Source: Acetatifactor sp.
Lineage (GTDB): Bacteria; Bacillota; Clostridia; Lachnospirales; Lachnospiraceae
Assembly (NCBI GenBank): GCA_024699575.1
Contig: JAILPF010000409.1
Coordinates: 1-5,699, forward strand
Length of the DNA stretch: 5,699 bases
Reading direction: 5' to 3'
Positions 1 to 5,699 of this stretch are shown one piece after another. Both the position numbers and the translations under genes were made by a program. The notes below the pieces were generated by a model. That model did not search any database, was not told the DNA's origin, and saw only the letters and a list, made by a program, of their open reading frames with translations. Position 1 is the first letter of the stretch. The number at the start of each line of letters is the position of its first letter.

Positions 1-12
1 TCCGCAATCTTC

Positions 13-99
13 TCATTTATCCAAACCTAAATAAAATCCAAACCTTCGTAAAAATAGCAGAAGAAATCAGTTGATTGCTAATAAAAGGTTTGGATTTTA
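13..99 (+). repeat. Left terminal inverted repeat of the RIT element
   Basis: The outer 16 bp (13-28, TCATTTATCCAAACCT) are an exact inverted match to 3443-3458. The inner 16 bp (84-99) are an exact inverted match to 3371-3386. The core word TCCAAACCT occurs at 20-28 and 37-45 and again inverted at 86-94, so two direct copies 17 bp apart are followed by one opposed copy. These are probable recombinase binding sites. Positions 32-46 and 85-99 are also a 15-bp inverted pair within this end. It could fold in RNA after the third recombinase gene and might act as a weak terminator. Confidence 0.85.
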
Positions 100-107
100 A
101 ATGATGA

Positions 108-1145
108 TTAGCTTAAACCGCAAAGATTAAGAAGCGAACCATCTGTGTTTTTCCACTTAGGTGTTACCTTTTTGCATGTTTCATCATCCAGGGTTGCTAA
201 TGCAGCTGCTTTTTCGTCATTTGTGATATCCAGATACACCATTGTGGTCTGTAGATGCTCATGCCCAAGCAGGAGTGATATTTGAACTATATTCATACCA
301 TCTTCAAGCCAATGTGATGCTTTAGCATGTCGTATCTGATGCGCATGAAGATTCTTCGGAACCTCATCACAGATTTCATGTGCACATGCGGCATGCTTCT
401 TAAGCATTTTGCCAATAGCCGGTTGTGTGAGCTTTCCATATATTCCTGTATTTCTGGAATAGAACACGTAGGCTTCAGGATCAGGAGCAGAACCATGAAA
501 CTCTGCTAAATACTTTTTAAGATGTGCTACAGCCTTGGGTAAAAGTCCTATCGTTCTAATCTTTGTTCCTTTGCCAATGATAGTGATATACGGCTTCTCA
601 GCCTCCAGATACAGCTGCTTGTTTTTTAGCGACAGAACTTCATCTATTCTACAGGCAGTCGCATAAAGCAGGATAATAAGTGCAAGATCCCTTCTGCCTG
701 TTTTATTGGTAACATCAGGTACTGACAGCAAGGCTTTGACAGCATTTTTGCTCATGCCTTTTACCTTGGTTTTGGGTTCCTTTAATCGTGGAATTAACGT
801 CGCATCATGGTATAAATACAGATAATCGATTTCTTTACTTCCAAGATATTTTAGGAATACCCGCAAACATGTAAGACGATTATTGCAGGTTGCAGCACAG
901 CAGTTACGGTCATTTTTTAACCATAGAATCCATTCTTCTATGGCTGATCTGCTAAAACAGTCTGCGCTTAAACTATTGATAGTGATTCCCCTTTTCTCAT
1001 CTAAGTACATGATGTAAAGGGTGAGTGTGTATTTATAGGCTTTAATTGTGTGTTCGCTCTCTGTTAAAAAGGATGACACATAATCATTAACAAAGAATGA
1101 TATGTGACGGGCGATGTACACGCCTTGGTTAGTAGATTTCTTCAT
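108..1145 (-). CDS. ritC: Tyrosine recombinase, third gene of the RIT trio (RitC-like)
   Basis: A 345-residue site-specific tyrosine recombinase that should cut and rejoin DNA at the element ends through a phosphotyrosine intermediate. The N-terminal core-binding (SAM-like) domain spans about residues 12-110, and the catalytic domain about 130-315. The catalytic set is complete: R166 in ATACRIDEV, K192 in IGKGTK, H269 and R272 in HAHQIRHA, H295 in LLGHEH and the nucleophile Y304 in TTMVYLDI, nine residues after H295 as is usual. The ATG at 1145 is preceded by GGAGG at nine bases and lies inside the end of the second recombinase gene (17-bp overlap), so translation is probably coupled. The stop at 108-110 lies just inside the left inverted repeat. 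The symbol follows RIT naming by gene order and is an inference. Confidence 0.9.
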   Translation of the reverse strand: MKKSTNQGVYIARHISFFVNDYVSSFLTESEHTIKAYKYTLTLYIMYLDEKRGITINSLSADCFSRSAIEEWILWLKNDRNCCAATCNNRLTCLRVFLKYLGSKEIDYLYLYHDATLIPRLKEPKTKVKGMSKNAVKALLSVPDVTNKTGRRDLALIILLYATACRIDEVLSLKNKQLYLEAEKPYITIIGKGTKIRTIGLLPKAVAHLKKYLAEFHGSAPDPEAYVFYSRNTGIYGKLTQPAIGKMLKKHAACAHEICDEVPKNLHAHQIRHAKASHWLEDGMNIVQISLLLGHEHLQTTMVYLDITNDEKAAALATLDDETCKKVTPKWKNTDGSLLNLCGLS

Positions 1146-2103
1146 CTGTATTTACCTCCGGGACAATCCAATCAAAAGTTTCGTTTGTTTGATTCATCAT
1201 AATACTGCTTAGATTAGGAACAATTGAGTAATAATATTTTGTGCTTTCTAATGTGACATGCCCCATGCTCTTACTTAAATATGCGATTTTATCATAGAAA
1301 TTGAACCCCTCATTGGTCCATCTGTTGATATTTTCTATAGCATAATTATGTCGTAAATCATAGGCGGTTGCGTGTGAACTGTTAACAGAATCCCATATAA
1401 TACGAAAATTATCAGTTAACCAGCTACTATTAAAGCGAACATTATTCTTTGATACAAAAAAGTATTCTCTGTTTGGAAAAATACAATCCATTTTTTGATT
1501 AAATTGCTTCATAAGTTCCAGCATAGAATCATGCAATACAATATAGTGCTCATTGTATCCTTTTGTGCCTACTATGCTGATAACTCCTTCAGAGAAATCA
1601 ATATGTTCACACTTTAAAGATAGGGCTTCGCCTGTTCTCATTCCCGTGCTGTAAAGTAGCCGAAATATAACAGGAGCTGTCATGCTGCGTATTTTCATAT
1701 CAGTCCGGTTTGGTAAATATCTCAGATTATCGCAAGCTTCGAAGAAATCAGATAATTCCTCATGTGAAAATGCATGTGGTATATACGTGTTTCTTCTTTT
1801 ACGGGGTCTTTCAGGAACAATAACATTTGTCTGCTCTCTTTCCTGAAGATATTTGATAAATTCAGAAATCAGATAGCAACGTTGCCTGCAAGAGTTTATG
1901 GTTTCAGTAGGTCTTTTCACAAAAAAGCTGTCAACCATTTCCTGAGTGAGTTTATCTTTTTCCGGATATAATTCATTGCAGTAACGGTCAAATGCACGCA
2001 TTTTGTAATGAGAATCTTTGCTCCACTTTTGAGAAGTTTTTCGATATTTTTTAAACTGCTCCATAAGCGGAGAGAGTTTTGATATAAACTCAGTCAATAT
2101 CAA
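1129..2103 (-). CDS. ritB: Tyrosine recombinase, second gene of the RIT trio (RitB-like)
   Basis: A 324-residue tyrosine recombinase. An N-terminal core-binding domain occupies about residues 5-95 and the catalytic domain about 110-300. Visible catalytic residues are R156 in STGMRTGEAL, K181 in VGTKGY, R251 in AYDLRHNY, H282 in SMGHVT and the nucleophile Y291 within a run of three tyrosines. The first histidine of the HxxR box is replaced by tyrosine (Y248). Some integrase families tolerate this, so it need not mean loss of activity. The start is a TTG: either 2103 (14-bp overlap with the upstream gene) or, with better spacing, 2097 (8-bp overlap). An AAGGGGGTG ribosome binding site lies just upstream, about 3 or 9 bases from these starts. 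The start overlaps the stop of the first gene, so coupled translation is expected. Confidence 0.9.
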   Translation of the reverse strand: MILTEFISKLSPLMEQFKKYRKTSQKWSKDSHYKMRAFDRYCNELYPEKDKLTQEMVDSFFVKRPTETINSCRQRCYLISEFIKYLQEREQTNVIVPERPRKRRNTYIPHAFSHEELSDFFEACDNLRYLPNRTDMKIRSMTAPVIFRLLYSTGMRTGEALSLKCEHIDFSEGVISIVGTKGYNEHYIVLHDSMLELMKQFNQKMDCIFPNREYFFVSKNNVRFNSSWLTDNFRIIWDSVNSSHATAYDLRHNYAIENINRWTNEGFNFYDKIAYLSKSMGHVTLESTKYYYSIVPNLSSIMMNQTNETFDWIVPEVNTDEEIY

Positions 2104-3322
2104 ACACCCCCTTTCGCACAGGATAAGATTTTATGCTTAGCGCACATTCTTTCAAATGATAAAAATCTGTATGAAGATACGGATCTACTGACTTCGGTGA
2201 AGTGTGTCCAAGGATATCTGATATGATTGGTAATGCAGTATCTTTTTCTAACATTTTAACAGTCAGATGATGGCGGAATAAATGAGTGCCTATCCTATCA
2301 CCTTTATTCATGCGGATATTGGCAAGACCAAACACCTTACGGACAATCCAACGTATTGTTTGTACTTTCAGTGGTTCATATGGTACAACTTCTGAGATAA
2401 ATACAGCATCGAATGAACACTTAGGTCTCTCTATAGTGATATAGTCATATAAAGCATTTCCTACAGATGGTAACAGTGGCAGCTCAAGTTCTTTCTTCGT
2501 CTTTGATTGAATGAGTCGGATAATATCAGAATTCCAGTCAATTGACTGTAACTTTAAATTGATGATATCTATGCCTCTTATTCCGGTGTGCAATAAAAGA
2601 ATTATAATGGCTTTATCCCGTAGCGACAGTGTATCTGTATCCAATAATTGATTGATTTTACAGATTTCATCATCTGTGAGCATTTGGATATTTCTTCGAT
2701 GTTCTGTCAGATGTGGCAGAAAAAGTAATATTTTTTTACAACCAATGGGATTAACTTCTAATCCTGCTTTTAGAACTGCTCTAACACTTTTACAACAAGC
2801 GGCTGAGCGAATTAAATTACCCGATTCATCAAGGAAGTAAGACAAAACATCATCTTCTTCCGTTGATTCCAGATTACAACAGCCTCTTTGCTGTAAATGA
2901 TAAAAGAATACAGAGCCAATATGACTTTCACTGTCTATTGTTGTGTCTTTTGTTTTGCCAATTTTCTCAGCATAGGTCTTATAGTGATCAATTAGTTGTT
3001 GATAACCATGATTCAGAGAGTAGTATGCACCTCTTGGTTCAATAAAAGAGCAAATTCTGCGTCTGTCCGGATACAGACCATAAATATCAAAATGTTCAAT
3101 GCTGCCAATTACAGAGCGTCTCCACTTTAGATCCTTTTGATTTGAAGAGATGCTCACAAAATACTGGTAAATGTCCTGATACGATGTCCATGATTCCAGA
3201 TCCAATTCTAGAATTTCACGGATTTGGCGCTTGTACATATAGATGCAACTCATGGAATATCCAGAGTTCTTCATATGGTTGACAAGTTCTTCATGGTGTT
3301 GTCGTAAATTTGTTAAATCCAT
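2090..3322 (-). CDS. ritA: Tyrosine recombinase, first gene of the RIT trio (RitA-like)
   Basis: A 410-residue tyrosine recombinase, the largest of the three. The N-terminal half (about residues 1-210) carries two stretches resembling core-binding helices (about 5-75 and 105-190), making it longer than in its two partners. The catalytic domain spans about 215-395 with R249 in HTGIRGID, K274 in QSKTKK, H347 and R350 in GTHLFRHH, H373 in LGHTSP and the nucleophile Y382 in VDPYLHTD. All six expected residues are present. The ATG at 3322 follows AGGAGG at ten bases. Both the start codon and part of that site lie in a large inverted repeat (3319-3366). It heads the three-gene unit and its stop overlaps the next start. 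Symbol by position in the trio, inferred. Confidence 0.9.
   Translation of the reverse strand: MDLTNLRQHHEELVNHMKNSGYSMSCIYMYKRQIREILELDLESWTSYQDIYQYFVSISSNQKDLKWRRSVIGSIEHFDIYGLYPDRRRICSFIEPRGAYYSLNHGYQQLIDHYKTYAEKIGKTKDTTIDSESHIGSVFFYHLQQRGCCNLESTEEDDVLSYFLDESGNLIRSAACCKSVRAVLKAGLEVNPIGCKKILLFLPHLTEHRRNIQMLTDDEICKINQLLDTDTLSLRDKAIIILLLHTGIRGIDIINLKLQSIDWNSDIIRLIQSKTKKELELPLLPSVGNALYDYITIERPKCSFDAVFISEVVPYEPLKVQTIRWIVRKVFGLANIRMNKGDRIGTHLFRHHLTVKMLEKDTALPIISDILGHTSPKSVDPYLHTDFYHLKECALSIKSYPVRKGVFDID
2097..2115 (-). promoter_or_regulatory. Ribosome binding site and TTG start of ritB
   Basis: AAGGGGGTG on the minus strand matches the ideal AAGGAGGTG at 8 of 9 positions. The in-frame TTG at 2103 is only about 3 bases from the G-run, while the TTG at 2097 is 9 bases away, so the latter is the more likely start. 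No ATG occurs in frame nearby. It lies within the last codons of ritA. Confidence 0.5.
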
Positions 3323-3366
3323 GGTATGAAAACCTCCTTTTTTCTTTTGGTTTTATCATACCATGG
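3319..3366 (-). promoter_or_regulatory. Inverted repeat enclosing the ritA ribosome binding site and start codon
   Basis: CCATGGTATGA at 3319-3329 is an exact inverted match to 3356-3366. The match continues for five more pairs (3330-3334 with 3349-3353) after a two-base bulge. In RNA this gives a 16-bp stem with a 14-base purine-rich loop. The ATG (3320-3322) is buried in the stem, and the Shine-Dalgarno sequence lies half in the loop and half in the stem. It could restrain translation of the recombinases, or act in DNA as a symmetric operator. Which one depends on where transcription starts. Confidence 0.6.
3355..3363 (-). promoter_or_regulatory. Candidate extended -10 promoter for the recombinase operon
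   Basis: On the minus strand TGGTATGAT carries a TGn extension and a TATGAT hexamer (5 of 6 to TATAAT). It lies just inside the right inverted repeat and about 25 bases before the ribosome binding site of the first recombinase gene. No good -35 hexamer is seen at 17 bp. A start from here would fall in the AAAAGAAAA tract near 3348, leaving the mRNA without the 5' arm of the flanking hairpin. Read-through from virB4 is an alternative source of transcription. Confidence 0.35.
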
Positions 3367-3370
3367 AAAA

Positions 3371-3458
3371 TAAAATCCAAACCTTTAGACTTAATGTTGC
3401 TATGATTAATGTCATTTTTGTAACAAAGTTTAGATAATATTAAGGTTTGGATAAATGA
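3371..3458 (-). repeat. Right terminal inverted repeat of the RIT element
   Basis: This mirrors the left end. The outer exact 16 bp is at 3443-3458 and the inner exact 16 bp at 3371-3386. The core AGGTTTGGA lies at 3443-3451, a degenerate copy (AAGTTTAGA) at 3426-3434 again 17 bp away, and an opposed copy TCCAAACCT at 3376-3384. The outer-to-inner span is 76 bp, against 75 bp at the left. The sequence between the repeats is little conserved, which suggests that the repeats and their spacing are what is under selection. The outer part also codes for the last residues and stop of the interrupted virB4 reading frame. Confidence 0.85.
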
Positions 3459-4383
3459 AATAATCGAGAATTCTCGATTATTTCGTGAATGTTGGTATTA
3501 TACAGCCTGTACAAATCCGTATCCTTGCTGATCTGATTATCAAAGGGAATTACTACCGAACCACACTTAATAAGCCCCATTCCAGAGGCGGTATTAGTTA
3601 CGAACCGAAGCTGTGCCTCTGATACCCCGATAACCTCCGCCATCTTTGAACTATCTGTATTTGCCTGCTTCAAGAGTGCCACAAACTCAGAGTTTGCAAG
3701 CATTGTGGTTGCTGTGTAATTCTGCAACAGATCGACAACATTCTGCGTGATACCGGTACAAAGACCTCCCTGCTTTCTTACCCTCTTCCAGAGCTGCTGC
3801 AAGTATTTTGCAGAATACTCGGAATTAAGCAGAACATGGAACTCATCAATATAGAGCCATGTTGCCTTGCCTCTCTTGCCATTCTCAACAATCCTGTTCT
3901 GAATGGATTCCATCATAACAAGCATTGTGATAGGACTAAGTTCTGTACCCAAGTCCCTGATGCCATATACTGTAAATCTGTTATCCACATCCACATTTGT
4001 CTGGTGATTGAAGATGTTAAGCGAACCATTTACGAAAAGCTCTAGTGACAGTGCAATGTCCTTTGCTTCCTCCTCCGGCTGCGCCATAAGGATATCGTAA
4101 AAATCACTCATCACCGGGATATACTTCTCTTTGCTTCTTGCAATGTCGATATACAGCTTTCTCACGCAGCGGTCAATGATTGACTTCTGTCTTGAATTTA
4201 AGCTGTCTCCGATACACTGCTCACAAAGACCAAGCATAAACTCGCCTTTTTCTCTTACCATTCCCTTGGAATCATTCGGATCAAGGCTCCATACATCCAT
4301 CTCCAGCGGATTCACATAGTTATCCGTGTAAGTGGACATATTTACCACTGTTCCACCATAAGTCTCAGCAATATCAAAGTATT
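3440..4383 (-). CDS. virB4: VirB4/TraE-type conjugation ATPase, C-terminal half (3' exon), tail altered by RIT insertion
   Basis: This is the C-terminal part of the cytoplasmic/membrane-associated ATPase that powers a type IV secretion (conjugation) channel. The frame opens at the intron junction (YFDIAETYGG...) and runs about 313 residues; there is no true start codon here. Features are the VNPLEM segment that follows the nucleotide-binding core, Walker B LYIDEF (about 3842-3856), a KRVRKQGG stretch with possible arginine finger, the TGITQN motif with VVDLL after it, and the SEFVALL segment. Walker A is expected on the 5' exon beyond the window. After ...YNTNIHEIIE the reading frame enters the RIT end, adding a foreign NSRLFHLSKP tail and a stop at 3440-3442. 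Because only the extreme C-terminus is changed, the protein may still work if the intron splices. Base composition is visibly less AT-rich than in the recombinase genes. Confidence 0.85.
3457..3484. repeat. Perfect 28-bp palindrome at the RIT/virB4 junction
   Basis: GAAATAATCGAGAA at 3457-3470 is followed without a spacer by its exact reverse complement at 3471-3484. The two outermost bases of the right RIT inverted repeat (3457-3458) lie within it. The half at 3471-3484 reads in frame as the last conserved-looking virB4 codons (EIIE). The half at 3457-3470 is its inverted copy on the element side. It also lies inside the extended virB4 reading frame, so it is not simply an intergenic terminator. 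Confidence 0.8.
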
Positions 4384-4466
4384 ATGTCGATAGGTAAGCC
4401 TTTGAAATTATCTCCAACTTTTCCCCCGACTCACACCGTACGTGCGACTTTCACCGCATACGGCGT
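4384..4466 (-). ncRNA. Group II intron domains V and VI
   Basis: Domain V (4466-4433, 34 nt) pairs ACGCCGUA with UACGGUGU and contains the characteristic UGCGGUGAAAGUCGCACG middle, including a GAAA tetraloop. The triad position reads CGC rather than the commoner AGC. Domain VI (4432-4384) is closed by GUCG/CGAC with an inner stem around UUGGAG-AUAA-UUUCAA. An A eight bases from the 3' end (4391) is the likely branch point. Domain V is the catalytic centre for splicing; its intact pairing suggests an active ribozyme. Confidence 0.85.
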
Positions 4467-4476
4467 TCCCTCGTGT

Positions 4477-5699
4477 TCAAGCAAGTTTACAAGTTCCTTT
4501 GACAGGTTTAAGTTTTCTGGCACGTCTTAGTCGATTCAGCTTCACTTTCTGCTTATCCGAAAGGTTACTACAGTAATCAGCATTTATATCTTCAATAAGT
4601 GGAATTACAGCTTTGCTAACAATAACGATATTACTATAATCATCAGTACCATTTCTTTCTTTGGGTTTTATTCTGATACCGACTGCATTGTCTGGCTCTA
4701 ATTCATTTCCAGTAATGTAACATTTCCCATACTGTGCCACGAACTTTGAAACCATATTATTTCTAAATTCAATAGTATCATCTTCATTCAGAAACATCTG
4801 AAATACTTTCAATTTACTGCTTTCCACTGCTCTCTGATTATTATGAATTTTCTTTCTGCCCCTTTCAGTATAATTACATATCTCCTGTGAAAAATTCATT
4901 GGAGATTTATGATGCACTCCTGTAATCGGCAACATATGAATATCCATAATCCTGTAAATCTTTGTATAGTCTCTGATTCCTGTTGTTTTCTTTTTGAAAT
5001 CGCTTGGAGTTTCACAAAATCTGACTATTTTTGCTTTCTTCCTTAACCTGTTGTTACGGGTTCGTAATAAAGCATAATCAACCTCTGTGAGATTGTTATA
5101 AACATTCGTTGCAATCCGATAGTAATTCTGTATTCCAGTAACTGCACTGTTATACTTCTTTACTTCCTCTGCATTTGTATGATTCTGTATTTCAAGAATC
5201 TTCTGCCTCAAATTAGCTTTTGATTTCTTCAAGGCTTTATCGCACATATCTGTTTTTGCAACATAACCATACTTTGATTTTCCCTGTGGCACTACTTTGA
5301 TTTTGAATCCAAGAAAATCCGATGAATTCTTTTTCAAATTGGTAACCTTTGACTTTTCTGGACTAATTTCCAGACCAAGCCTATTATTTAGAAAATCAAC
5401 AACTGCATGGTAGTATCTCTGTGCTTCGGTGTATGTTCTGCACATTATTTTAAAATCATCTGCATAACGCACAATATATCCGTCTTTCAGATTTGTGTAC
5501 TGTCTGGCATATTGTGCAAAACCTTTGTTATTTCCCTTTCGTGGCATATAAGTTTCCCATTGGTCGCTTATCCACCAGTCAAGCTCATTTAACACAATGT
5601 TTGATAACAACGGGGAAAGTATTCCCCCTTGTGGAGTTCCTTTAGTCGGTATTCCCTCGCCCTCAATTTCACACTTTAGAAGTTTGCTTATTATACACA
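4477..5699 (-). CDS. ltrA: Group II intron reverse transcriptase/maturase with degenerate HNH domain, 5'-truncated by the window edge
   Basis: The intron-encoded protein helps the intron RNA fold and splice, and copies it at a new site by target-primed reverse transcription. The frame is open through the window edge, so the N-terminus is outside. Seen in order: RT motif GTPQGGILSPLLSN (about 5640-5599), catalytic YADD (5466-5455), the LGLEISPEKSK and DFLGFKI motifs of the late RT domain, a maturase/X region (about 5210-4830) with the IQNYYRIA segment, then an HNH-like C-terminal domain (about 4750-4585) retaining YGKCYITG, NGTDDYSN and IVIV. The histidines expected for HNH catalysis are all missing. 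The stop lies only ten bases before domain V, the usual placement in domain IV. RT activity looks intact; endonuclease activity probably is not. Confidence 0.92.
   Translation of the reverse strand, partial: CIISKLLKCEIEGEGIPTKGTPQGGILSPLLSNIVLNELDWWISDQWETYMPRKGNNKGFAQYARQYTNLKDGYIVRYADDFKIMCRTYTEAQRYYHAVVDFLNNRLGLEISPEKSKVTNLKKNSSDFLGFKIKVVPQGKSKYGYVAKTDMCDKALKKSKANLRQKILEIQNHTNAEEVKKYNSAVTGIQNYYRIATNVYNNLTEVDYALLRTRNNRLRKKAKIVRFCETPSDFKKKTTGIRDYTKIYRIMDIHMLPITGVHHKSPMNFSQEICNYTERGRKKIHNNQRAVESSKLKVFQMFLNEDDTIEFRNNMVSKFVAQYGKCYITGNELEPDNAVGIRIKPKERNGTDDYSNIVIVSKAVIPLIEDINADYCSNLSDKQKVKLNRLRRARKLKPVKGTCKLA

Larger units (their letters stand above)
10..3475 (-). mobile_element. RIT (recombinase-in-trio) element, apparently complete
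   Basis: Three full-length tyrosine recombinase genes run in one direction with 8-17 bp overlaps between neighbours, and nothing else is coded between the two ends. This is the organisation known as recombinase-in-trio (RIT). Terminal inverted repeats at 13-99 and 3371-3458 bracket the trio. A short direct repeat, TTCTC, lies at 10-14 and 3471-3475 and is the candidate target or crossover core, giving a unit of about 3.46 kb. The element sits in the 3' end of virB4 in the same orientation. Tn554-type transposons also carry tandem recombinases, but their third protein is a small non-recombinase, whereas here all three carry a tyrosine recombinase catalytic domain. The RIT call is firm; the exact outer boundaries are inferred. 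Confidence 0.85.
4384..5699 (-). mobile_element. Group II intron, 3' portion, inserted in virB4 (5' end beyond window)
   Basis: A retroelement in the sense orientation within virB4. Visible parts, in transcript order, are a maturase reading frame in domain IV, domain V at 4466-4433 and domain VI ending at about 4384 with the expected A-pyrimidine (AT) terminus. Joining to AATACTTTGAT restores a VirB4-like reading (…E-Y-F-D-I-A-E) if the 5' exon ends in G. The insertion point falls after Walker A and ahead of Walker B, so splicing is needed for a working ATPase. The 5' half of the intron and the exon-binding sites are not in the window. Confidence 0.88.

Noticed and set aside
327..509. Short open frames on the plus strand and in other frames within the recombinase, virB4 and maturase genes
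   Set aside because: They lie wholly inside well-supported minus-strand genes, lack convincing ribosome binding sites and show no recognisable domains.
10..3475. Tn554-family transposon
   Set aside because: Tn554 has two recombinases plus a small accessory TnpC; here all three proteins have the tyrosine recombinase catalytic domain and the ends carry inverted repeats.
3457..3484. Palindrome as a rho-independent terminator for virB4
   Set aside because: It has no loop, is AT-rich, is not followed by a clear U tract, and the reading frame passes through it; the junction explanation fits better.
4336..4348. A GTG (4348) or ATG (4339) start giving a shorter, self-standing virB4 protein
   Set aside because: The frame is open further upstream to the intron junction with family-typical residues (YFDIAETYGG), and there is no ribosome binding site, so this is an exon rather than a separate gene.
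5608..5610. TTG at 5610 as the start of the reverse transcriptase
   Set aside because: It falls in the middle of the conserved RT motif GTPQGGILSPLLSN, and the frame continues to the window edge.
1..5699. CRISPR arrays, tRNA or rRNA genes
   Set aside because: No regularly spaced repeats beyond the element ends and no tRNA- or rRNA-like sequence was seen on reading both strands.

Overview
The window looks like part of an integrative conjugative element from a low-GC Gram-positive gut-type bacterium (Clostridia/Lachnospiraceae-like). The grounds are AT-rich DNA, AGGAGG-type ribosome binding sites, a VirB4/TraE-type conjugation ATPase resembling those of Firmicutes ICEs, and a Firmicutes-style group II intron. 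The taxonomic call is inference. Every real gene lies on the minus strand.

Layout, read in the direction of transcription (high to low coordinates). (1) 5699-4384: the 3' part of a group II intron, holding a 5'-truncated reverse transcriptase/maturase with a degenerate HNH domain, then domain V and domain VI. (2) 4383-3440: the C-terminal ATPase half of virB4, which is the 3' exon of the intron-split gene. Its Walker B is visible; Walker A must lie on the 5' exon outside the window. (3) about 3475-10: a complete recombinase-in-trio (RIT) element with three overlapping tyrosine recombinase genes (410, 324 and 345 aa). It is bounded by 87/88-bp terminal inverted repeats that share the same three-copy repeat layout. 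It sits in the last codons of virB4 and supplies that gene's present stop codon.

Two unrelated mobile elements are therefore nested in one conjugation gene, both in the sense orientation. The intron could be spliced out of the transcript. The RIT element replaces only the extreme C-terminus. A 5-bp direct repeat (TTCTC on the plus strand, 10-14 and 3471-3475) lets the pre-insertion virB4 reading frame be rejoined as ...NIHEIIEKIA. The most unusual signals are at the element ends: a perfect 28-bp palindrome at the RIT/virB4 junction, whose outer half is apparently host sequence and inner half an inverted copy of it, and a 16-bp-stem inverted repeat that encloses the ribosome binding site and start codon of the first recombinase gene.

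No stretch over 300 bases is without a gene. The two short gene-free stretches (1-107 and 3323-3439) are almost entirely RIT ends and the leader of the first recombinase gene.
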